The notes beneath the pieces were generated by a model that was given only the letters and a program-made list of their open reading frames with translations, had not been told where the DNA came from and searched no databases. Positions 1 through 5,294 of a DNA stretch of 7,111 nucleotides are shown here, one piece after another. Position numbers and translations under genes: made by a program. Location of the stretch: contig CAYUKK010000018.1 in NCBI GenBank assembly GCA_964445305.1, positions 1 to 7,111 on the forward strand. Reading direction: 5' to 3'. Positions within the stretch are counted from its first letter, which is position 1; each line of letters starts with the position of its first letter. This DNA is from CAYUKK01 sp964445305. Its GTDB lineage: Bacteria; Acidobacteriota; Aminicenantia; Aminicenantales; UBA8522.

Positions 1-3
1 TTT

Positions 4-2415
4 TTAGGTGCGGAGGCGGAAGAGGAGGTAAAGGCCGGTCAGGCCGAAAACAAGGTTGGGCCCCCAGGAACCAAGAAAGGCGCTAAGAAACCCGACGTAA
101 CCAAGGCTCTTGAACACACCCAGCACTCCCCAATAAACCATAGCGATGGCGATGCTCAACCCGATGCCCACCAGAGTGCCTTTCTTGCCCATCGAAAAAG
201 CGAACGGGATGCCGATGAGGGCCATGACTAGAGAGACGAAAGGAAATGAAATCTTCGAGCTCAAATCAACATCGAAGCGCCTCGTCTCAAAACCCATCTC
301 CTTGATATCGGCGATGTAGCTTCTAAGCTCGACGTAATTCATCAACGAGGGCTCTTTCCATTCCTTGACGAAATACCCGGCCTCTTCCTCCACCCGGAGG
401 CCCATTTCTTTGAAGACTTCGAGCCGGGCGGACATCTGGCCGCCAAAGTGCCTTGACCAGCCCTTGATGCACCAGAGGTTGTTTCCCTCGATTCGCCCCT
501 TTTCGGCAAAAATCCGCCGCTTGAGCGTCCAGGAAGGCAAGTCCAGCTCGTAAACGGATAGCTGGCTGAAGACTCCGGCTATGGGGTCGTAGTAGCGGTA
601 ATGGAAAATTCTGTCCTTGTCCTTGCTCAGCACCCAGCGTCGGTCCAAGAAATTGTAAGTCCGTGGCGGAATGTCGTTGATGCGGTTCCAAACTTCCTCA
701 GCTTTCTTGTTGGCCGAAGGGAGAAGCCTTTCCTGGATACCGAAGGCAAAAAGACTGGCCAGTGCAGCCAGAAAAATAATGGACAGGGTGAGCCGATACA
801 GGCTGATTCCGCACGCCTTCATGGCCGTGACCTCATTCGATTTGGTCAAAAGCCCGAGCGTGAGCAGGGTCGAAGCCAGGGTCGCCACGGGCAGAATGAA
901 GTGGATGAATTCGGGTATCCGATACTGGATATAGGTCAGAAGAAGAGTTAACGCTTTGTTGTGCTGATAAACATTATCCAGCCTTTCGAAAAACGTGACG
1001 ATGATGGAGATCAAGAGCAAGGCAGCAAAGACAAGAAAAAAAATGGCTAAATACTTGCGCATGACATAGCGGTCGAGGATGTTGGGGAAGGGCATGGATA
1101 GCCGCGGCCATCGCCACGCCAAAAGCCGGCGTGTCCCCCCGCCCAGCCGAACGCGGATAACGACGGTTCGGGAAACCCTCTTGTTTGGCGTTCGCCTGGG
1201 CAGAATGAGCAAGGGGCTTTCCCTCGCTGACCTGGCAAAAAGATAGGCCCCCACACCAAGAAAGACGAAATTTGGGCCCCACATTCCGAGCCATGGAGCG
1301 AGCCTTCCGTCCATGGCCATTTTTTCGCCGGCCGTGATGAGGATGTAATAAACAAGGATGATGCCGAGGCTGAGCGTGAACCCGCTGGTCCGTCCGCCCT
1401 TGCGCGTCGACATGCCCAAGGGAATGCCCAGCAGGACAAAGATGAAGCAAACAAAAGGCAGGGCAAACTTCTTGTGGATTTCAACCTCATGGGACCGCCA
1501 CTCCCGGTCATTCTGCCAGAGTCGGAATTCGACATCCCTGAGCCGCGCTTCTCTCAATCCAGCGGCCAGGCCTTCTATTTCCTGCCTTTCTTTTTCAATC
1601 TGGGCCCGCCGCTCGCGCACTCTTCCGAGCTCGGCCAGGAGCTCGCCGATATCCTTCTCCCGGACTCGCTTCTCTCTCGAAAACTGGGCGAAAAGCGATT
1701 CGACCTCAATCTCTTCTTCGACCCTATCGAAGAAAGTGAGCCCATAACGCTCCGCGCCGGATAGAGGCACCGTGTGGATGGAGCCATCGACAAGCTCGAG
1801 GGTGGCTCGTCTGAGCTCGGGGAAAAAACGGAGCTGGCCCGAGCGGGCGAAGATGTCCCTGGGTTCTTCACCCTCCCTGGCAAGATGAACAAAGATATTC
1901 TTCCATTCGTTTGTCGGAGTGATGTCCTGGACAAAAAGAACAACCCGGGGAATCGATTCGTTGAACTCGCGCGGGTTGATTTTGAACTGAACTTTGGCCA
2001 GAACGGACTCGGTCACGGTTCTGACCCACAGATGATTGGCCCGCGGCGCCAGGTAAAGGCTCAGCCCTGAAGTGACGAGCCAGCCAGCTCCAGCGAAGAA
2101 CAGGATAGGCCAGAGTAACCGCGTATTCCGAATGCCCAGGGATTTGAAAGCGATGACCTCGCCATCCGAAGACAGCCGGCTCAGGCCAGCCAGAATGCCC
2201 ATGAGCACGGCCATGGGAATGGTAAAAGCAAAGACAGAGGGCATCAAATAGAAAAAGATTCTGGCCACGGTTCCCAGAGCCACCCCCTTGGCGATGAAAA
2301 GCTCGGCCAGGAGGAAAATCTGGTTCATCAGCAGGACGAAAGAGTAGACGAGAAGACCGATGAGAAAAGGCGGGGTAATCTCCTTAAGGAGATAGCGGTC
2401 GAAGAATTTGAGCAT
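4..2415 (-). CDS. lptFG: LptF-LptG fusion, LPS export ABC transporter permease (803 aa)
   Basis: The product is an inner-membrane permease of the LptB2FG transporter, which extracts lipopolysaccharide from the inner membrane and passes it to the LptC/LptA bridge. Two YjgP/YjgQ-family permeases sit in one frame. The LptF-like half (about 1-395) starts MLKFFDRYLLKE, has three N-terminal membrane segments (about 14-36, 50-75, 100-122), a periplasmic domain (about 123-316) and three more segments (about 317-394). The LptG-like half (about 441-803) repeats this: NILDRYVMRKYL, segments near 456-475, 498-523 and 541-562, a periplasmic domain to about 718, and segments near 722-741, 746-768 and 775-800. 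Each half has the cytoplasmic coupling-helix motif that meets LptB: EVIAFKSLGI (86-95) and EVTAMKACGI (528-537). The basic linker (about 396-445) fits a cytoplasmic position, so 12 segments thread correctly. Single LptF or LptG proteins are about 360 aa. The ATG fits the family N-terminus but has no clear Shine-Dalgarno. It lies 74 bases after groEL, beyond a terminator, so it is probably transcribed separately. Confidence 0.93.
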   Translation of the reverse strand: MLKFFDRYLLKEITPPFLIGLLVYSFVLLMNQIFLLAELFIAKGVALGTVARIFFYLMPSVFAFTIPMAVLMGILAGLSRLSSDGEVIAFKSLGIRNTRLLWPILFFAGAGWLVTSGLSLYLAPRANHLWVRTVTESVLAKVQFKINPREFNESIPRVVLFVQDITPTNEWKNIFVHLAREGEEPRDIFARSGQLRFFPELRRATLELVDGSIHTVPLSGAERYGLTFFDRVEEEIEVESLFAQFSREKRVREKDIGELLAELGRVRERRAQIEKERQEIEGLAAGLREARLRDVEFRLWQNDREWRSHEVEIHKKFALPFVCFIFVLLGIPLGMSTRKGGRTSGFTLSLGIILVYYILITAGEKMAMDGRLAPWLGMWGPNFVFLGVGAYLFARSARESPLLILPRRTPNKRVSRTVVIRVRLGGGTRRLLAWRWPRLSMPFPNILDRYVMRKYLAIFFLVFAALLLISIIVTFFERLDNVYQHNKALTLLLTYIQYRIPEFIHFILPVATLASTLLTLGLLTKSNEVTAMKACGISLYRLTLSIIFLAALASLFAFGIQERLLPSANKKAEEVWNRINDIPPRTYNFLDRRWVLSKDKDRIFHYRYYDPIAGVFSQLSVYELDLPSWTLKRRIFAEKGRIEGNNLWCIKGWSRHFGGQMSARLEVFKEMGLRVEEEAGYFVKEWKEPSLMNYVELRSYIADIKEMGFETRRFDVDLSSKISFPFVSLVMALIGIPFAFSMGKKGTLVGIGLSIAIAMVYWGVLGVFKSLGYVGFLSAFLGSWGPNLVFGLTGLYLLFRLRT

Positions 2416-2443
2416 CCCGCTCTTTTATAACAGAATCAGCGGG
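2416..2443 (-). promoter_or_regulatory. small inverted repeat ahead of the lptFG start
   Basis: On the minus strand CCCGCT (2443-2438) pairs with AGCGGG (2421-2416), six perfect base pairs around a 16-base AT-rich loop containing TTATAAAA. The second arm touches the lptFG ATG, where a ribosome would bind. The gap has no other recognisable ribosome site. It could be a weak translational-control hairpin or chance. No convincing -35/-10 pair for lptFG was found in this short gap. Confidence 0.25.
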
Positions 2444-2482
2444 AAAAGAAAAAGGGGACGGTCCTTGAGCCGGACCGTCCCC
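2444..2482 (-). terminator. intrinsic terminator of groESL
   Basis: Reading the minus strand, a perfect 11-bp GC-rich stem (GGGGACGGTCC at 2482-2472, GGACCGTCCCC at 2464-2454) closes a 7-base loop (GGCTCAA) and is followed at once by the T-rich run TTTTTCTTTT (2453-2444). It starts 7 bases after the groEL stop codon. This is a textbook Rho-independent terminator for leftward transcription and separates groESL from lptFG. There is no T-run on the other side, so it should act in one direction only. Confidence 0.93.
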
Positions 2483-2489
2483 CCGAGAA

Positions 2490-4106
2490 TCAGTACATAT
2501 CGCTCGGCGGAGTCGGATACTTGGGCGTCTTTTCCTCTTCAGGAATTTCGGAGACCAGACCCTCGGTCGTCAAAAGGAGACCGGCGATACTGGCCGCATT
2601 CTGAAGGGCGATGCGAACCACTTTGGTCGGGTCAAGGATTCCAGCTTTGATCATGTCCTCGTATTTTTCCGTCAGCGCGTTGAAGCCCATGTCCTGGGGC
2701 ATCTCCTTGATTTTCTCGACAACGATCGACCCTTCCCAGCCGGCGTTATTGGCAATCTGGCGGAGCGGCTCTTCGAGCGCTCTCTTGACGATATTGACAC
2801 CGATGGCCATATCGCCGTCGACCTTCAGTTTTTCGAGCACCTTCTGGCAGCGGAGCAAAGCGACGCCACCTCCCGGCACAATGCCTTCCTCAACAGCCGC
2901 CTTGGTGGCGTGCATGGCGTCCTCGACACGAGCCTTTTTCTCCTTGAGCTCGGTCTCGGTGGCCGCGCCGACCTTAATCAAAGCGACACCGCCGACCATC
3001 TTGGCCAGCCTCTCCTGGAGCTTTTCCCGGTCATAGTCCGAGGTCGTCTCCTCGATTTGCGTCCTTATCTGCTTGATTCTGGCCTGGATTTCGGACTGCT
3101 TGCCGCGACCCTCGACGATGGTCGTGTTGTCCTTGTCGATGACAACCTTGTTGGCCTCACCGAGCCAGTCCAGACCGACGTTCTCGAGCTTGACGCCGAT
3201 GTCCTCGGTGATGACCTTGCCGCCGGTCAGGATAGCGATATCCTCGAGCATGGCCTTCCGCCTGTCACCGAAGCCGGGCGCTTTAACCGCCGCGCTCATG
3301 AGCGTGCCCTTGAGCTTGTTGACAACGAGGGTGGCCAGGGCTTCGCCCTCGACTTCCTCGGCGATGACGAGCAACGGCCGGCCCATCTTGGCCACGTTTT
3401 CGAGAAGCGGCAAAAGCTCGCGGAGGTTGGAGATTTTTTTCTCATGGAGAAGGATGAGCGGGTTCTCCAGGACGCACTCCATCCGCTCCGGGTCGGTGAT
3501 GAAATAGGGTGAGAGGTAGCCGCGGTCGAACTGCATCCCCTCGACAATCTCCATGGTCGTCTCCAGACCTTTGGCTTCCTCAACCGTGATGACGCCGTCT
3601 TTCCCGACTTTGTCCATGGCCTCAGCGATGATTTTGCCGATGGACTCATCGTTGTTGGCGGAGATGGCGCCAACCTGGGCAATCATCTCCCCGCTCACCT
3701 CGCGGCTGAGCTTCTTCAACTCCTTAACCACTTCCTCGACGGCCGTGTCGATTCCCTTCTTGATGAGCATGGGGTTAGCGCCGGAGGTTACGTACTTCAT
3801 GCCTTCGGAATAGATGGACTGGGCCAGCACCGTGGCCGTCGTCGTGCCGTCGCCGGCCACATCCGAAGTCTTGGACGCAACCTCTTTAACCAGCTGGGCG
3901 CCCATGTTCTCGAGCGGGTCTTTGAGCTCGATCTCCTTGGCCACAGTGACGCCGTCTTTGGTGCTCGTGGGCGACCCGAACTTCTTCTCTAAGATGACGT
4001 TCTTGCCACGGGGGCCCAGCGTCGCCTTCACCACGTTGCTCAGGATGTTAACGCCCTTGAGCAAAGATTGCCTTGCATCTTCTCCGACAGTGATTTGTTT
4101 GGCCAT
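2490..4106 (-). CDS. groEL: GroEL (Hsp60) chaperonin, 538 aa, atypical C-terminus
   Basis: This is a group I chaperonin: a double-ring, ATP-driven cytoplasmic folding chamber that works with GroES. The sequence is full length and collinear with E. coli GroEL from MAKQITVGEDAR onward. It keeps the ATP-site residues: the GPRGKNV loop (31-37), DGVTVAKE (51-58, equivalent of Asp52), GDGTTT (85-90, equivalent of Asp87) and the catalytic Asp396 in VEDAMHAT (equivalent of Asp398). The Prosite-type signature AAVEEGIVPGGG is at 403-414. The apical domain is about 190-375. The C-terminus is unusual: after IPEEEK the chain ends KTPKYPTPPSDMY, with no Gly-Gly-Met repeat. groES lies 28 bases upstream, with two tandem AGGAGG sites before the ATG. 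Expression should follow the shared heat-shock promoter with CIRCE upstream of groES. Confidence 0.99.
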   Translation of the reverse strand: MAKQITVGEDARQSLLKGVNILSNVVKATLGPRGKNVILEKKFGSPTSTKDGVTVAKEIELKDPLENMGAQLVKEVASKTSDVAGDGTTTATVLAQSIYSEGMKYVTSGANPMLIKKGIDTAVEEVVKELKKLSREVSGEMIAQVGAISANNDESIGKIIAEAMDKVGKDGVITVEEAKGLETTMEIVEGMQFDRGYLSPYFITDPERMECVLENPLILLHEKKISNLRELLPLLENVAKMGRPLLVIAEEVEGEALATLVVNKLKGTLMSAAVKAPGFGDRRKAMLEDIAILTGGKVITEDIGVKLENVGLDWLGEANKVVIDKDNTTIVEGRGKQSEIQARIKQIRTQIEETTSDYDREKLQERLAKMVGGVALIKVGAATETELKEKKARVEDAMHATKAAVEEGIVPGGGVALLRCQKVLEKLKVDGDMAIGVNIVKRALEEPLRQIANNAGWEGSIVVEKIKEMPQDMGFNALTEKYEDMIKAGILDPTKVVRIALQNAASIAGLLLTTEGLVSEIPEEEKTPKYPTPPSDMY

Positions 4107-4110
4107 GTTT

Positions 4111-4128
4111 CCTCCTTATCCTCCTTAT
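4111..4128 (-). promoter_or_regulatory. duplicated Shine-Dalgarno before groEL
   Basis: On the minus strand the 9-base unit ATAAGGAGG occurs twice in tandem (4128-4120 and 4119-4111). Each copy carries a perfect AGGAGG. The inner AGGAGG (4116-4111) lies 4 bases from the groEL ATG and the outer one (4125-4120) lies 13 bases away, so the inner copy is the likely working site. The repeat fills most of the 28-base groES-groEL gap. Confidence 0.85.
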
Positions 4129-4134
4129 CTTCTT

Positions 4135-4422
4135 TCAGCCGATTTTGGCCAGGATTTCTTCCTCGCGCAGGATGACGTGCTCGACGCCGTCAATGGTCAC
4201 CTCGGTCCCGCTGTACTTGCCGATGAGGACCCGGTCGCCCTTTTTCACTTCGAGGGGGATGATCTTCCCGTCCTCTGTCATCCGGCCCTTGCCGACAGCA
4301 ATGACCTCGGCCTCCTGCGGCTTCTCCTTGGCCGTGTCAGGGATGATGATTCCTCCCTTCTTGACCTCCTGTTCTTCCAATCGCTTGAGAAGAACTCTGT
4401 CATAGAGGGGTGTAACCTTCAT
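4135..4422 (-). CDS. groES: GroES (Hsp10) co-chaperonin, 95 aa
   Basis: GroES is the heptameric lid of the GroEL folding chamber. Length and layout are standard for the Cpn10 family. The N-terminal strand MKVTPLYDRVLLKRLE is followed by the mobile loop (about 17-34), whose hydrophobic contact residues GIIIP (24-28, I25-I27) bind the GroEL apical domain. The conserved core EAEVIAVGKG (37-46), the dome region, KKGDRVLIGKYSGTEV (60-75) and the C-terminal ILREEEILAKIG follow. The ATG has AGGAGG 5 bases upstream. It is the first gene of the groES-groEL unit and sits directly downstream of a CIRCE operator. Confidence 0.98.
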   Translation of the reverse strand: MKVTPLYDRVLLKRLEEQEVKKGGIIIPDTAKEKPQEAEVIAVGKGRMTEDGKIIPLEVKKGDRVLIGKYSGTEVTIDGVEHVILREEEILAKIG

Positions 4423-4427
4423 TGAAA

Positions 4428-4433
4428 CCTCCT
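4428..4433 (-). promoter_or_regulatory. groES ribosome binding site
   Basis: A perfect AGGAGG on the minus strand lies 5 bases before the groES ATG (spacer TTTCA). It fixes the start codon and is consistent with strong translation. Confidence 0.9.
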
Positions 4434-4443
4434 TTTTTTGATT

Positions 4444-4470
4444 TTAGCAGTTTAGATTTGAGAGTGCTAA
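4444..4470 (-). promoter_or_regulatory. CIRCE operator 1 (HrcA site) of groESL
   Basis: The CIRCE consensus is TTAGCACTC-N9-GAGTGCTAA. On the minus strand this reads TTAGCACTC (4470-4462), nine bases, then AACTGCTAA (4452-4444): the first arm matches 9/9 and the second 7/9, with the exact 9-base spacer. It overlaps the end of the -10 box and the expected transcription start and lies just upstream of the groES ribosome site, the usual CIRCE position. HrcA repressor bound here should block groESL until heat shock. hrcA itself is not in the window. Confidence 0.95.
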
Positions 4471-4497
4471 TTTACAAAAAATCCCCTTTTTTGTCAA
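4469..4497 (-). promoter_or_regulatory. groESL sigma70-type promoter
   Basis: On the minus strand a perfect -35 box TTGACA (4497-4492) is followed by a 17-base spacer and a -10 box TAAATT (4474-4469, 4/6 to TATAAT). The predicted start falls inside CIRCE operator 1, giving repression by steric block. No sigma32-type promoter is needed to explain heat control. Confidence 0.8.
4474..4494 (-). repeat. 8-bp inverted repeat filling the groESL promoter spacer
   Basis: On the plus strand ACAAAAAA (4474-4481) and TTTTTTGT (4487-4494) form a perfect 8-bp inverted repeat around the 5-base loop TCCCC. It spans the spacer between the -35 and -10 boxes and overlaps one base of the -10 and three of the -35. 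Its meaning is unclear: it may be a second protein site, a DNA-bending A/T tract, or a weak hairpin ending upstream transcription. Confidence 0.4.
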
Positions 4498-4514
4498 GAG
4501 AAATTAGCCTAAAT

Positions 4515-4541
4515 TTAGCAGTCTTTAAATAGAAGTGCTAA
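4515..4541 (-). promoter_or_regulatory. second CIRCE-like operator (HrcA site)
   Basis: On the plus strand TTAGCAGTC (4515-4523), nine bases, then AAGTGCTAA (4533-4541). Each arm matches the CIRCE consensus at 8 of 9 positions and the spacer is exactly 9. It lies 71 bp centre to centre from operator 1, upstream of the -35 box, and its outer arm contains the stop codon of the Fis-like gene. It probably binds HrcA together with operator 1, or acts as a roadblock to transcription coming from the purC operon. Confidence 0.8.
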
Positions 4542-4774
4542 AAAAGCTTCTTGATCTTCAGGGCCTTGGCGCGGCTGTGGAGGGTATTGCGGTGGATACC
4601 CATCGCCCTGGCCATTTTGGTCTTGTTTCCCCCATATTTGCTCGCCGTCATCTCGATAAAAATCTTCTCAAACTCCTGGACAGCCTCCTTGAACTGCACA
4701 TCTCTTTCGACCATCTCCTTGACGACAATTTCCAGCTTCTGGTGGAGGGATAGCTCGCTATATTTCTTTTCCAT
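4538..4774 (-). CDS. small Fis-family helix-turn-helix DNA-binding protein, 78 aa
   Basis: This is a small DNA-binding protein, probably a nucleoid-associated or local transcription factor. The C-terminal half (about 36-74) matches the HTH_8/Fis fold shared by Fis and the C-termini of NtrC-type activators: FIEMTASKYGGNKTKMARAM then GIHRNTLHSRAKAL lines up with the GNQTRAA-LMGINRGTLRKKL pattern of E. coli Fis. The N-terminal 35 residues are charged and helical (EKLEIVVKEMVERDVQFKEAV region), suitable for dimerisation. It is shorter than E. coli Fis (98 aa). An upstream in-frame ATG at 4852 would add 26 Arg/Ser-rich residues lying inside cvpA. I prefer the ATG at 4774, which has AGGGAG 10 bases upstream and a 17-base overlap with cvpA. 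Its stop codon lies within the second CIRCE operator. No AAA+ or receiver domain is present. Targets are unknown. Confidence 0.85.
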   Translation of the reverse strand: MEKKYSELSLHQKLEIVVKEMVERDVQFKEAVQEFEKIFIEMTASKYGGNKTKMARAMGIHRNTLHSRAKALKIKKLF

Positions 4775-5294
4775 AGGGCTTCTTCTCCCTGACGATTTGT
4801 TGATAAGCCTCCTTGAACCTTTCCTTGAGCTCCTGAGGGATGACATGGACAAAGCCTTTGGTTATCCAGTAGCAATAAGGAGCGAGCCGGGATTTCAAGA
4901 GGCTCCCCCTGTCCACTGGAAATACAAGGAGGGCGAAAACAATGACCCCGGAGATGAGGGTCCCTTTGAGGAAGCCCAAGCCTCCACCGACGAGGTGGTC
5001 AAGGAACTTGAGCGGCCCGCGGATGAGCTTGGAGAGCAAAAAAGCAATGAGCCACCCGGCCAGGAGGACGGCGATAAACACGACAAGAAAGGCAACGAGC
5101 TGGGACCACCCGTGAGCGTCAATCACTCGCTCCACGACCCGGGAGGCAGGAAGATAATATTTCGCCGCCAGAAGGAAACCGACGATAACGGCGGCCAGGC
5201 CGACAATCTGGCGGATAAATCCCTTGATCAGCCCAAGGATCAGGCTCACCAGCACGACGATAAAAATCACAATGTCCAGCCAGTTGAAGACCAT
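4758..5294 (-). CDS. cvpA: CvpA family membrane protein, 178 aa
   Basis: This is an inner-membrane protein of the CvpA (colicin V production) family. The E. coli member is needed for colicin V production and sits upstream of purF; its biochemical role is not settled. Four membrane segments are visible at about 6-27, 30-47, 63-90 and 103-127. The family hallmarks are present: the N-terminal NWLDIVIFIVVLVSLILG then GLIKGFIRQI, and the later FLDHLVGGGLGFLKGTLISG (97-116). A charged, probably cytoplasmic tail follows, ending EKKPYGKEI-like. The ATG directly follows the TGA of the PHP gene, with GGAGG just upstream inside that gene, which suggests translational coupling. The 3' end overlaps the Fis-like gene by 17 bases. 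Co-location with purC repeats the recurrent link of cvpA with purine loci. Confidence 0.9.
   Translation of the reverse strand: MVFNWLDIVIFIVVLVSLILGLIKGFIRQIVGLAAVIVGFLLAAKYYLPASRVVERVIDAHGWSQLVAFLVVFIAVLLAGWLIAFLLSKLIRGPLKFLDHLVGGGLGFLKGTLISGVIVFALLVFPVDRGSLLKSRLAPYCYWITKGFVHVIPQELKERFKEAYQQIVREKKPYGKEI

Noticed and set aside
2910..3512. A 200-codon plus-strand frame inside groEL
   Set aside because: Fully antisense to conserved GroEL sequence, with no family resemblance or ribosome site.
3814..4425. A 203-codon plus-strand frame across the groES-groEL junction
   Set aside because: Antisense to two certain genes, and its composition mirrors them.
4475..4493. The A/T inverted repeat as a terminator for the purC operon
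   Set aside because: On the minus strand the stem is almost all A/T pairs and would be too weak; it also sits inside a good promoter.
4509..4518. Perfect 10-bp palindrome CTAAATTTAG near the second CIRCE
   Set aside because: It is AT-rich and short and partly overlaps the CIRCE arm; it can be explained as chance in a low-complexity region.
4775..4852. Longer 104-residue form of the Fis-like protein starting at 4852
   Set aside because: The extra 26 residues are Arg/Ser-rich, lie within cvpA, and match no Fis family sequence; the ATG at 4774 has a better-placed ribosome site.
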